A DNA stretch of 64,000 bases from an uncultured Clostridia bacterium (GTDB lineage: Bacteria; Bacillota; Clostridia; Oscillospirales; Acutalibacteraceae): assembly GCA_944385105.1 (NCBI GenBank), contig CALWVR010000027.1, positions 32,249-96,248 on the forward strand. The letters are read 5' to 3'. Below the pieces are notes generated by a model. That model saw only the letters and a program-made list of their open reading frames with translations, had not been told where the DNA came from and ran no database searches. This document shows positions 32,501-41,562 of this stretch, piece by piece. How positions within the stretch are numbered: position 1 is the first letter of the stretch; each line of letters opens with the position of its first letter. A program made the translations under genes and the position numbers.

Positions 32501-32516
32501 CCGGGGGATAAAGACA

Positions 32517-33242
32517 ATGAAAAAAGTAAGACTTCAAAAAATGCTTTCCGATTATGGTATATCATCTAGAAGGAGAGCAGAAGATTTAATAAAAGAAGGA
32601 AAGGTAAGTGTAAATGGAAGGATAGCAAAACTTGGAGATAAAGTAGAACCTAATAAGGATAAAGTTATAGTGAATGGGAAAAAAGTTATAAAACAGTCAC
32701 ATAAATATTATATTATGTTACATAAACCAAGAGGATTTGTTTCTACTATGGAGGATGAACTGAGTAGAAAATGCGTAGCAGGTTTGGTGTCGGATGTACC
32801 CGCACGTGTATATCCAATTGGTAGGCTTGATAAGGACTCAGAGGGGCTAATACTAATGACTAATGATGGAGAATTTGCAAATTCTATAATGCATCCATCA
32901 AAGCACATAGAAAAAAAGTATAGAGTAACAGTTAAACCTAGGATAACGGAGAATCAGTTAGTAGAAATGAGCGCCGGTATGGAAATAGATGGATATATGA
33001 CACAGCCGACAACTATAAATGTTTTAAAGACTGGTAATGATAGAACTGTTTTAGAGTTTATATTAAAAGAGGGAAGAAATAGGCAAATAAGGAAGATGTG
33101 TGAGAAGGTAGGACTTAAAGTTGCTAGACTAAAAAGAATTGCTATAGGACGTGTTAAACTTGGTATGTTGCAACCGGGTGAATGGAGAGAACTGACAAGC
33201 GAGGAAGTAAAAATGTTGGTAGGCTCTCGTGTGAGAAGATAA
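32517..33242 (+). CDS. rluB: 23S rRNA pseudouridine synthase RluB-like
   Basis: 241 residues. An N-terminal S4 RNA-binding domain (RLQKMLSDYGISSRRRAEDLI) and an RsuA-type synthase domain with the catalytic Asp in GRLDKDSEGLILMTNDG near residue 101, plus EGRNRQIRKM near 181. It modifies uridine in 23S rRNA (the RluB site by homology; RsuA-family targets vary). Last gene of the scpA cluster. Confidence 0.9.
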   Translation: MKKVRLQKMLSDYGISSRRRAEDLIKEGKVSVNGRIAKLGDKVEPNKDKVIVNGKKVIKQSHKYYIMLHKPRGFVSTMEDELSRKCVAGLVSDVPARVYPIGRLDKDSEGLILMTNDGEFANSIMHPSKHIEKKYRVTVKPRITENQLVEMSAGMEIDGYMTQPTTINVLKTGNDRTVLEFILKEGRNRQIRKMCEKVGLKVARLKRIAIGRVKLGMLQPGEWRELTSEEVKMLVGSRVRR

Positions 33243-33355
33243 CTTGGTCTTTTATAAAGGGTCGTGATTTATTAGTATAATTAGTGTTTAGGGGTTAAGA
33301 AGATTTTTATTAAAAAGTAAAAATTGATATGTTATTTTAATAAATAAGCATTTAT

Positions 33356-33384
33356 TTGACAATTTTTAATTATTTAAATATAAA
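33356..33384 (+). promoter_or_regulatory. Promoter of the biotin-carboxyltransferase cluster
   Basis: TTGACA 33356-33361, 17-bp spacer, TATAAA 33379-33384. Confidence 0.7.
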
Positions 33385-33509
33385 AATGAGTAGAACCTAA
33401 ATAATAAATTTAATGAAAAGATATTTTAACTAATGCATAATATATGATGTATTGAGATTGTGAAAGATAAATATTATTTCATTGTCTTATAAAATCAGGA
33501 GGACATCCA

Positions 33510-34883
33510 ATGGACGTTATGAAGTTACTTAAGGAATTACAGTTAGAACATGAGAAATTGGAGGAGAGAAAGTCATATAAAATAATTTCTTCTTTATTTG
33601 ATGAGGGAACATTTGAGCAGATAGACGAATTTGCAAAGAGTAACGGTGAAAATACAAATGTAACTTGTGGATTTGGAGCTGTTGAAGGAAGACCGGTATA
33701 TGCTTTTTGCCAAGACATAGATGCATCGTTTGGTGCAGTAACTAAGTCGCATATCAATAAACTTAGAAAGACTTATGCTTTAGCGGAAAAAAGTGCAGCA
33801 CCTTTGGTGTGCGTATATAGTTCAGCGGGAATAAAGATTACAGAAGATGAAGATATAGTTTATTCTATAGGAGAACTACTATTCAAAAATTGGGAACTTA
33901 AAGATAAAATACCCATTATTTCTATTGTATCGGGTCCATGCTATGGACTTAATGCATTAATGGCTAATAGCTCTAATATATTAATTACCACTAAAGATGC
34001 AAAACTATCTATAGATGTTGCTGACTATAATATATCTTATAAATCCCTTGAAGATAATGGCACATCTCATTTTACTGTAGACAGTGAAGAAGATGCTATT
34101 AATCTATCTAAAAAGTTATTGAATGTGTTACCTTCTAATAAAAACTCAAAGGTTCCTATTGGAAAAATTAAAGAACCTAAGGAGGAGAAAGGTGCAAGTA
34201 TTTTAACGGCAATGAATGCTATTTCCAAGGAAAGAAAATATAGTATTAGAAGTTGTGTAATAGAGGCTATAGTAGATGACGAAAGTTTTATGGAATTTTC
34301 AGAGCTATATGGGGAGTCTCTTATAACGGGACTAGCCAAATTGGGCGGATTTACAATCGGAGTGATTGCGTCAAATAAGCTACATAACAATGGATTTACA
34401 GATGAGAAAGCATGTTTAAAAGCTGCAAAATTTATAAAATTTTGTAATTCTTTTTCAATACCAATATTGAATATTATTGATTCTAAAGGATTTAAATCAT
34501 TAAACGGTGCAGTATCAATTTATAGCGCTTATGCTAATGCAAAGATAGCAAGGATTAACTTAGTAATAGGAGAAGCTTATGGAGCAATGGCTTCTTTATA
34601 TGCTTCACATTTTAAAGGTTCAGATGTTACATTCGCGTGGCCTAGTGCTTCGATATCTCCACTACCAGCAGAAGCAATGGCAAATATAATTTTTAATGAA
34701 AAACTTAAAAGTTCAAATGACCCTATAAATGAACGCAAAAGTTTAATACATAACTATAAAGAGAATTTAATAGGACCAAAGTTTGCTATAAAATCTGGAT
34801 TTATAGAAGGAGTGATTACTCCTTTAGAAACTAGGAAAAAACTTTATCATTATCTAGAATTGTTATTAATAAAAAATAATTAG
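33510..34883 (+). CDS. Divergent acyl-CoA carboxyltransferase (12S/MmdA-like)
   Basis: 457 residues with the two crotonase-like halves of acyl-CoA carboxyltransferases. The N-terminal half is eroded: GAVEGRPVYAFCQDIDASFGA matches the family, but the usual GGARIQEG and GPCAGGA motifs read SAGIKITED and GPCYGLN. The C-terminal half is better kept (AYGAMASLYASHFKGSDVTFAWPSA). At 457 residues it is shorter than MmdA or PccB (about 510). It heads a cluster with a biotin carrier and a 5S-like subunit, so it probably acts with methylmalonyl-CoA or another acyl-CoA as the 12S part of a transcarboxylase. Substrate and activity are uncertain. Confidence 0.78.
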   Translation: MDVMKLLKELQLEHEKLEERKSYKIISSLFDEGTFEQIDEFAKSNGENTNVTCGFGAVEGRPVYAFCQDIDASFGAVTKSHINKLRKTYALAEKSAAPLVCVYSSAGIKITEDEDIVYSIGELLFKNWELKDKIPIISIVSGPCYGLNALMANSSNILITTKDAKLSIDVADYNISYKSLEDNGTSHFTVDSEEDAINLSKKLLNVLPSNKNSKVPIGKIKEPKEEKGASILTAMNAISKERKYSIRSCVIEAIVDDESFMEFSELYGESLITGLAKLGGFTIGVIASNKLHNNGFTDEKACLKAAKFIKFCNSFSIPILNIIDSKGFKSLNGAVSIYSAYANAKIARINLVIGEAYGAMASLYASHFKGSDVTFAWPSASISPLPAEAMANIIFNEKLKSSNDPINERKSLIHNYKENLIGPKFAIKSGFIEGVITPLETRKKLYHYLELLLIKNN

Positions 34884-34897
34884 TTATGGAGAATTGT

Positions 34898-35257
34898 ATG
34901 AAAAATTTAAGGATAACAGTTAATGGAAAGAAGTATGATGTTACAGTAGAGGAACTAGACGCAAAAGACAGTACAAAAGACTTAAGTATTGAACATGATG
35001 CTAAAAATTCAATGCCCAATGAAGGAAGTAAAACACCAGTAAACGGTGTTGGAGTTAAGGCTCCAATGAATGGAGTTATAAATGATATAAAAGTTCAAAT
35101 GGGCGATAAGGTGAGTCGTGGAGACGTTTTAGCAATATTGGAGGCAATGAAAATGGAAAATGATATTACTGCACCTATAGATGGTACAATAGCGGCTATT
35201 AATGTAGGAAAGGGACAATCTGTATTAGACGGAGAAAACATAATAGTAATAGGATAA
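34898..35257 (+). CDS. Biotin carboxyl carrier subunit (1.3S-like)
   Basis: 119 residues: a short N-terminal segment, an acidic linker, and a biotinyl domain with the biotin-acceptor Lys in EAMKMEND near residue 83. GGAGA lies 6 bases before ATG 34898, which is preferred to the in-frame ATG at 34886. It carries the carboxyl group between the two carboxyltransferase subunits encoded on either side. Confidence 0.9.
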   Translation: MKNLRITVNGKKYDVTVEELDAKDSTKDLSIEHDAKNSMPNEGSKTPVNGVGVKAPMNGVINDIKVQMGDKVSRGDVLAILEAMKMENDITAPIDGTIAAINVGKGQSVLDGENIIVIG

Positions 35258-35305
35258 CTTAGTCTTTTATTATTAAAAGGATATTAAATTATAAGGAGCT
35301 ATGAT

Positions 35306-36706
35306 ATGACTAAAAAAGTTTTAATAACAGAAACAATTTTAAGAGATGCACAGCAGTCATTAATAGCAACTAGAATGTCTATAGATGATATGTTGCCAAT
35401 ATTAAGTAAAATGGATGAAGTAGGGTATCATTCAATAGAATGTTGGGGAGGAGCGACATTTGATGCTTGCCTAAGATTTTTAAATGAAGACCCTTGGGAG
35501 AGGCTTAAGACTATAAGGAAATATTGTAAAAATACGAATCTACAAATGCTCTTTAGAGGACAAAATATGTTAGGATACCGACATTATGCTGATGATGTAG
35601 TGGAGTATTTCATAAAACGCGCAGCATATAATGGCATAGATATAATTAGAGTATTTGATGCACTTAATGATATAAGAAATTTGAGAACTTCAATTAAGGC
35701 GGCAAAATCTGAAGGTATTCATGTACAAGCTTCGATAAGTTATACAACTGGAGAATTTTTTACAGATGACTATTTTGCTGATTATGCGCAAAAGCTTGTA
35801 GAAGAGGGTGCTGATTCAATATGTATAAAGGATATGGCTGCACTTTTAACTCCTTATAGAACTGAGACATTGATTAAATCTATAAAAAATAAGGTAAATG
35901 TTCCAATACAACTCCATACACATTATACATCGGGACTTGCGGCTATGTGTCTTTTAAAGGGAATAGAGAGTGGAGCCGATGCTATTGATACTGCTTTGTC
36001 TCCCCTAGCACTTGGTACATCACATGCTCCAACAGAATCTATGGTAGTGGCTTTAGCTGAAACACAATATGATACAGGACTTAACCTATCTTTGTTAAAT
36101 GAGATAAAAGATTACTTTATAAAGCTAAGAGAAAAGTATATAGAGAGTGGATTGCTAGATCCTAAGATGCTTATAGCTGATACGAAAGCATTGCAGTACC
36201 AAGTTCCTGGAGGGATGTTGTCTAACTTACTTCTACAATTGAAACAAGCAGGAAAAGAGGATAGACTAAATGAGGTATTAAAGGAAATACCAAAAATAAG
36301 GGAAGAGTGTGGCTCTCCCCCTTTGGTTACACCAACTTCACAGATTATTGGAACACAAGCTGTATTAAACGTAATAAATGGAAAGAGATATAAATCATGT
36401 ACAAATGAATTTAAAAATTTAGTTGCAGGTAGATATGGACGAACACCTTTAAAGATAGACCCAAAATTTAAACTCAGTATAGCTGAAGATGTAGTCTGTA
36501 TAGACTGTCGACCTGCAGACCTTATAAAACCTGAACTGAGTAAGTTAGAACAGTCAATTAGTGAATACATAGAGACAGAAGAAGATGTCTTAACTTATGC
36601 GCAGTTTCCTCAAATAGCTCCTGGCTTCTTTAAGCAAAGAAGGGCTAAAAAATATGGTATTAATCCAAAATACTGTGATATGGAAAATAAAATACACCCA
36701 GTATAA
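35306..36706 (+). CDS. Oxaloacetate decarboxylase alpha/transcarboxylase 5S-like subunit
   Basis: 466-residue carboxyltransferase with an HMGL-type TIM barrel: TETILRDAQQSLIATRM at the start, FRGQNMLGYRHYADDVV, and HTHYTSGLAAM carrying the metal-binding His residues, followed by the conserved carboxylase domain. It moves CO2 between biotin and pyruvate/oxaloacetate. No biotin domain is fused, and the sodium-pump beta and gamma subunits are not in the window. With 12S-like and carrier genes upstream, the set looks like a soluble transcarboxylase. The alternative is an oxaloacetate decarboxylase whose membrane subunits are encoded elsewhere. Confidence 0.87.
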   Translation: MTKKVLITETILRDAQQSLIATRMSIDDMLPILSKMDEVGYHSIECWGGATFDACLRFLNEDPWERLKTIRKYCKNTNLQMLFRGQNMLGYRHYADDVVEYFIKRAAYNGIDIIRVFDALNDIRNLRTSIKAAKSEGIHVQASISYTTGEFFTDDYFADYAQKLVEEGADSICIKDMAALLTPYRTETLIKSIKNKVNVPIQLHTHYTSGLAAMCLLKGIESGADAIDTALSPLALGTSHAPTESMVVALAETQYDTGLNLSLLNEIKDYFIKLREKYIESGLLDPKMLIADTKALQYQVPGGMLSNLLLQLKQAGKEDRLNEVLKEIPKIREECGSPPLVTPTSQIIGTQAVLNVINGKRYKSCTNEFKNLVAGRYGRTPLKIDPKFKLSIAEDVVCIDCRPADLIKPELSKLEQSISEYIETEEDVLTYAQFPQIAPGFFKQRRAKKYGINPKYCDMENKIHPV

Positions 36707-36736
36707 AAAGACTAGGCTAAAGCCTAGTCTTTTTAT
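36706..36736. terminator. Bidirectional terminator
   Basis: Arms AAAAGACTAGGCT (36706-36718) and AGCCTAGTCTTTT (36721-36733). Ends the carboxylase cluster on plus and the ABC operon on minus. Confidence 0.85.
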
Positions 36737-36744
36737 TTTATTCA

Positions 36745-37500
36745 TTATTTAATATCACGCTTTTTAAATGTGTAGATACCTATAATTAATGGAATTAAAG
36801 TATATACAAGTAAAACTATAATGGTACGAACTAAATGCTCTGAACCGGATAATGTGCACGAAGATAGTAAATATGGCTCGATGGAAAATTCAATACCTTG
36901 AATTCTTCTAATGATAAATTCTATTACCGATCCTAAAATAGATGCCATAGATATAAATATACAGAATATAGATATGGAAATTCCGGAAGATCTAAGTAAA
37001 AAAGCTAACATAAGCGCAATTGATATATATGCTATAGCTTGGAGCGTATATAGAAAAGATAAACTTGCAAAGTCAGGTAACATTAAATAAAAATCAGGAA
37101 TTTTATTTCCGATCATTATTTGAGTACAAACCAAAAATCCAACAGCGCAAATGAGCATATAAAAGACTAGAGCCAATAGTGCACAAATAAGTTTTGAAAA
37201 GTAAAGAAATTCTCGAGGGTATCCCTTTGAAGCTATATTTTTTATTGACCCAGATGAAAACTCTAAACCGGTGGAGATCATTATAAATAAACAAACAAAT
37301 AGGTAAGTAGAATTAGGAATAGAAGATAAGTAGAGAAAAAATGAGTTTGTACAAATTCCTGCTTGTATGAACGCTTTGTTTACAAAGTGTAGATTTATAC
37401 AAGAACTTAATATGTAGAGAATCAACATTATTATAGAGAGAACCCAAAAGTATGTCGATTTGATTGTTTTATAAATATCAGATTTTATTACATTAACCAT
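36745..37500 (-). CDS. ABC transporter permease (ABC-2 type)
   Basis: 251-residue membrane protein with six hydrophobic segments, typical of the ABC-2 permeases of BcrAB/LctFE-like exporters. GGAGGTG lies before ATG 37500, and the start overlaps the ATPase gene by 8 bases, so they are co-translated. Together they may export an antimicrobial peptide, a lipid or another substrate. Confidence 0.8.
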   Translation of the reverse strand: MVNVIKSDIYKTIKSTYFWVLSIIMLILYILSSCINLHFVNKAFIQAGICTNSFFLYLSSIPNSTYLFVCLFIMISTGLEFSSGSIKNIASKGYPREFLYFSKLICALLALVFYMLICAVGFLVCTQIMIGNKIPDFYLMLPDFASLSFLYTLQAIAYISIALMLAFLLRSSGISISIFCIFISMASILGSVIEFIIRRIQGIEFSIEPYLLSSCTLSGSEHLVRTIIVLLVYTLIPLIIGIYTFKKRDIK

Positions 37501-38404
37501 TTTTAGCACCTCCAATGACCTGCATAAAGTAGTCTTCAAGATCTGCTGTTTTTAAAGAGATTGACTCAACTATAATATCATTTTTTGATAATAAAGAATT
37601 AACAGTACCAGGACTATTGATAAAATCATTTAGTTCAATAGTGCTACTATTTAAAATTGTATAGTTCTGAGTGTTTAATTGAGACCTAAGTATTTCAGAG
37701 GCCTTATTAACGTCATTAACAACTATTACTAAACTTGATTTACAACGTTCTTCTAGTTCCTTTTGATCAAACTCCTCTATCATTTTTCCGTGATCGATTA
37801 TACCATAACGTGTTGCTAATTTAGAAAGTTCACCTAAGATATGGCTTGAAATTAAAATAGTTATGCCTTTTTCTTTGTTTAACTTTTTTAATAGATTACG
37901 CACTTCAACAATACCTTCCGGATCAAGGCCATTAGTTGGTTCATCTAATACTAAAAATTCCGGTTTCCCCATTAATGACATTGCTATGCCCAAACGCTGT
38001 TTCATACCAAGAGAGAATTTTTTAACTTTCTCTTTTCCAATATTACCCAAACCTACAAGATTTAAAGTCTCATCGATGATAGATAAATCGCAAGGTCCTA
38101 AAAGTTTACATTGAATTAACATATTATCTTTTGCAGAAAGGTTTGGATAAAATGAAGGAGACTCAATAACAGTACCTATTTTTCTTCTACCTGCATTTAA
38201 ATCAGAACTATTGAATAACTCTAGAGATCCGGAAGTAGGATTAGTAAGTCCAACTATCATTTTTATTAAAGTAGTTTTTCCTGCTCCGTTTTTCCCTATA
38301 AAGCCATATATATCTCCTTTCTTTATATTCATATTGATGTTATTTACGACAGCAATTTTGGAGTATACTTTTGAAATATTATTAACTTTTAATACTGTTT
38401 CCAT
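37493..38404 (-). CDS. ABC transporter ATP-binding protein (BcrA-like)
   Basis: 303 residues: Walker A GKNGAGKTTLIKM near residue 38, a signature FSLGMKQRLG near 135, Walker B FLVLDEPTNGLDPEG near 155, and a switch His (SSHIL). A C-terminal extension of about 90 residues is typical of the BcrA/LtnF peptide-resistance group. AGGAGGCTT precedes the ATG. Paired with the permease. Given several possible peptide precursors in this genome, a self-protection role is conceivable but not shown. Confidence 0.87.
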   Translation of the reverse strand: METVLKVNNISKVYSKIAVVNNINMNIKKGDIYGFIGKNGAGKTTLIKMIVGLTNPTSGSLELFNSSDLNAGRRKIGTVIESPSFYPNLSAKDNMLIQCKLLGPCDLSIIDETLNLVGLGNIGKEKVKKFSLGMKQRLGIAMSLMGKPEFLVLDEPTNGLDPEGIVEVRNLLKKLNKEKGITILISSHILGELSKLATRYGIIDHGKMIEEFDQKELEERCKSSLVIVVNDVNKASEILRSQLNTQNYTILNSSTIELNDFINSPGTVNSLLSKNDIIVESISLKTADLEDYFMQVIGGAKNG

Positions 38405-38437
38405 TAATAAGCCTCCTTATTTTTGACACTATAAAAA

Positions 38438-38466
38438 ATTATACCATGCAAATCTACTTTTTTCAA
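38438..38466 (-). promoter_or_regulatory. Promoter of the ABC pair
   Basis: On minus, TTGAAA (38466-38461), 17-bp spacer, TATAAT (38443-38438) with a TGG extension. Confidence 0.7.
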
Positions 38467-38477
38467 GAAATTTTAGT

Positions 38478-39857
38478 CTACTTTACTTTGCATAGAGCTT
38501 TCATGACAGTAGAAGCAATGGGCCCTGCAACATTTATTCCAAACCCTGAATCTTCTACCACTACACAAAATGAATATGGTGTATTTTCATTAGTTGAACC
38601 GCCAAATATCCAGGCATTAGGCTTTTTATTTTCAGATGTTTCACCAGTTCCAGTTTTGGCGAATGCATTAAGACCGGGGAAAAGAGAGTCACCATAATTT
38701 TTCTGTACATTATATCTCATCATACTTTTTAATTTATCAGCTGTAGATTTCGTTAGTAAGGTATGGCTGTTTATATTATTATCAATGTGATATTTTATAG
38801 TTCCATCAGATTCACTGATTTCTTTAATTAAATATGGGTCTATACTTTCACCCGAGTTTGCAATAGCATTTAAGATTACTATACTATGCATAGGATTTAA
38901 TAGGTCTGTATATTGGCCAACTCCAGACCAGCCTAGCTCATAATTATTACTATTTGTAACATTATAATTACTTTCCTTAGTAGAAATTTTGTCTATTTGA
39001 AGTCTTTTATTAAATAATAGAGAGTTTGTAAAAGAGTTCATTTTGTCTTTCCCTAAGTCTATAGCTAAACTAGCAAAATATATGTTACATGAACGCATAA
39101 GTGCATTTTTAAGGTCTTTTTCACCATGTGCTGCCATGCAAGTTATCTTTTTGTTATCTACATCCATTATTTTTTTGCAAGTATAAATCCTATCTTCTGC
39201 ATCTTGCTCATTCTCAAGAGCGCATGCAGCTGTCACTACTTTAAATACAGAACCCGGTGTAAATGAGCAAGATAAAACACGGTTTAAATAGACTCCTTCA
39301 TAGTTTGGATCTTTATCGTTTGTAATCACAGGAGGTTTATATGGATCATACGTTGGAGTACTAACCATACATATTATTTCGCCTGTTTTGTAGTTACATA
39401 CACAAACAGCACCGCGATTATTTCCAAGCGCATTAAGGGCTATTTTACATATATTACTATCAATAGTCAATTTTATATTATTACTATTTTTAAGAAATTC
39501 TGGAGGATCAATTCCAAAAATAAAGTTATATCCATAAAGTTCATTTCTATATAAACTCTGAATAGAGGTTTGTATATGAGATTCATTGTCGCCAACTGTG
39601 TGTAAGAGAGCCTTTCGTATATTTACATCTTGATTGTATAGTCTTTTTTCATCTTCACTATGCGCTAAGACTACATTATTTCTATCTAGAATATCCCCAG
39701 CCCTGGAAAGCCCATTACCCAATAAATGCCTATTTATAGGACTTAATGCATAAGTTGCAGAGTTGACAAATAATTTAAAAGATAATAAGCCAAGCCCAAA
39801 TAAAAAACCAAATATTATAAAAGACAAAATTATTGATCGAATTCGTGTTTCTCTCAT
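38478..39857 (-). CDS. Class B penicillin-binding protein (PbpA/FtsI-like transpeptidase)
   Basis: 459-residue peptidoglycan transpeptidase with one N-terminal transmembrane anchor (about residues 8-30). The penicillin-binding domain has SVFK (active Ser in TPGSVFKVV), SCN and KTGTGE. The short dimer domain is as in PbpA-type proteins that pair with FtsW/RodA. The paired gene upstream encodes an FtsW-like glycosyltransferase, so the two likely form one SEDS-bPBP wall-synthesis unit. Confidence 0.9.
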   Translation of the reverse strand: MRETRIRSIILSFIIFGFLFGLGLLSFKLFVNSATYALSPINRHLLGNGLSRAGDILDRNNVVLAHSEDEKRLYNQDVNIRKALLHTVGDNESHIQTSIQSLYRNELYGYNFIFGIDPPEFLKNSNNIKLTIDSNICKIALNALGNNRGAVCVCNYKTGEIICMVSTPTYDPYKPPVITNDKDPNYEGVYLNRVLSCSFTPGSVFKVVTAACALENEQDAEDRIYTCKKIMDVDNKKITCMAAHGEKDLKNALMRSCNIYFASLAIDLGKDKMNSFTNSLLFNKRLQIDKISTKESNYNVTNSNNYELGWSGVGQYTDLLNPMHSIVILNAIANSGESIDPYLIKEISESDGTIKYHIDNNINSHTLLTKSTADKLKSMMRYNVQKNYGDSLFPGLNAFAKTGTGETSENKKPNAWIFGGSTNENTPYSFCVVVEDSGFGINVAGPIASTVMKALCKVK

Positions 39858-39877
39858 AACTATATCACCTCTTTGAG

Positions 39878-41548
39878 CTAATTACGTCTAATGGCATAAG
39901 TTCTTTCATCGGAGGCCTTTATAAATGCTAGCAGTCCAAAGGAAGATATCATACTAGAACCGCCAAGACTAACAAAGGGCAATGTGACTCCTGTAAGTGG
40001 AAGAATATCAGTAGAGCCAAATATGTGTAAAGCGGCTTGAAATATTAACATAGCAGCTGCTGCACATGATGATATAGAATAGAATGTAGAACGACTCTTT
40101 ATACTTTGCCCTCTTGCAAAGAATGCAAAACCGGTAATTGTTAAAGCAACAAGCATTGCCATTATAAATCCTAATTCTTCGCAAATTACACCAAACATTA
40201 AATCACTCATTGATGCAAAAATGTATTGTAAATACCCATTGCCAAGGCCGACTCCAAAAAGTCCTCCGCTTGCACAATAGGATAGAACACGAGCTTGTTG
40301 GTAACCAGCAGCGTTAGGATACTCAAATGCATGACCCCATACGGCGAACCTATCCTTTATATATGGCTTAAAAGTAAGTACTAAAAATGAACCTAAAATA
40401 GCTGTTGCACATGAGAATATAAGCGTTCTTATACTACCTGATCTCATAAATGCAATTACTAAGAATCCAACAAAAAATACACATGCTGTTCCAAAGTCTT
40501 TCATTAAAAAGAGTGCTCCTATGCATATAGCTGAAAATAAAATAAATCCGGTTAAGTTTTTAGTAGTTTGTAAATCCTCAAGTGTTGATGCACCAACAAA
40601 AATAAATGCTATTTTTATAAACTCTGAAGGTTGCAATGAAAGGCCACCAAAAGATATCCAATTTCGAGATCCATTTATCTCCTTAGCAAATAATAGATTT
40701 ATAACAAAGAATATGACTGCTATAATAGCTATTAAAAGCCTAAACTTTTTTACATTGTCAGGATTCTTTATAAACCAAATAATGAATAAAAAGCATATCA
40801 TACCTAAAGCAATTGAGATAAGCTGAGAAAATATTAATTCTACTTTATAGTTTACAATTACGTTTAATCCTATACTTATAAGTAAAATTGCTAAGTTTTC
40901 AATCTCGAATGTAGCTCGGCTAAATAGATATTTGGAAATAAAAAAGAATATCCAACAGGTGGCTAAAAATATTATTATAGGAAAGGCAACATTTATAACT
41001 GAATTTGGCTTTATTATAAAAGTTTCGCCTATAAAGAGTAGATTAAGTAAAGTAATAAAAAATAATATTTTTCCTGGTCTTAATGGTTTAACGTTTTTAA
41101 AAAGTTTTTCTTTATTTGATGAAATTTCTTTTGACTGATCAGCAGTCTTTAATACTAGAGATGTTTCTCCAAGAGTTATTATGTCGTTAATAAATATCTT
41201 CGTTTTTCCATTTATTTTTTCCCCATTTAGGAACACACCGTATTTAGAATTAGTGTCTGTTATAAACCAGCCTTCCTTACGTCTGAATATAACAGCATGC
41301 TCGCGTGAGATAGCAGGGTCATTTATTTTTATGTCACAATGTTTATTTCTTCCAACAGTGTTTTCCCAGTAAAGTATAGGAAGTTCTTCTTTAGTATTGA
41401 TATCCTCAAGTAATATTAAGGTTCTTCTGTTTCTGCTAAAATTTTTTGTGGATTTAAAACTAAAATATACAATAAGAATAGCTAAAATAATTGTTAGTAC
41501 TTTTAAAGAAAATAATATAATAGGGACTAAATCGGTCATATTTATCAC
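39878..41548 (-). CDS. SEDS glycosyltransferase (FtsW/RodA) with N-terminal FHA domain
   Basis: 556 residues. After a first transmembrane helix (about 10-28) comes an FHA domain with VGRNKHCDIKINDPAISREHA near residues 65-85 and TDTNSKYGVFLNG, the phosphothreonine-binding pattern. From about residue 130 the chain is a ten-helix SEDS polymerase (FLMKDFGTACVFF; PLTGVTLPFVSLGGSSM near residue 520). The FHA part suggests control by a Ser/Thr kinase such as a PASTA kinase. It pairs with the penicillin-binding protein gene downstream. Confidence 0.9.
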   Translation of the reverse strand: MINMTDLVPIILFSLKVLTIILAILIVYFSFKSTKNFSRNRRTLILLEDINTKEELPILYWENTVGRNKHCDIKINDPAISREHAVIFRRKEGWFITDTNSKYGVFLNGEKINGKTKIFINDIITLGETSLVLKTADQSKEISSNKEKLFKNVKPLRPGKILFFITLLNLLFIGETFIIKPNSVINVAFPIIIFLATCWIFFFISKYLFSRATFEIENLAILLISIGLNVIVNYKVELIFSQLISIALGMICFLFIIWFIKNPDNVKKFRLLIAIIAVIFFVINLLFAKEINGSRNWISFGGLSLQPSEFIKIAFIFVGASTLEDLQTTKNLTGFILFSAICIGALFLMKDFGTACVFFVGFLVIAFMRSGSIRTLIFSCATAILGSFLVLTFKPYIKDRFAVWGHAFEYPNAAGYQQARVLSYCASGGLFGVGLGNGYLQYIFASMSDLMFGVICEELGFIMAMLVALTITGFAFFARGQSIKSRSTFYSISSCAAAAMLIFQAALHIFGSTDILPLTGVTLPFVSLGGSSMISSFGLLAFIKASDERTYAIRRN

Positions 41549-41562
41549 CTTAAAGCTTTTCT

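Noticed and set aside
33510-36706. Sodium-pumping oxaloacetate decarboxylase operon
   Set aside because: The alpha-like subunit and biotin carrier fit, but beta and gamma membrane subunits are missing here and a CoA carboxyltransferase takes their place.
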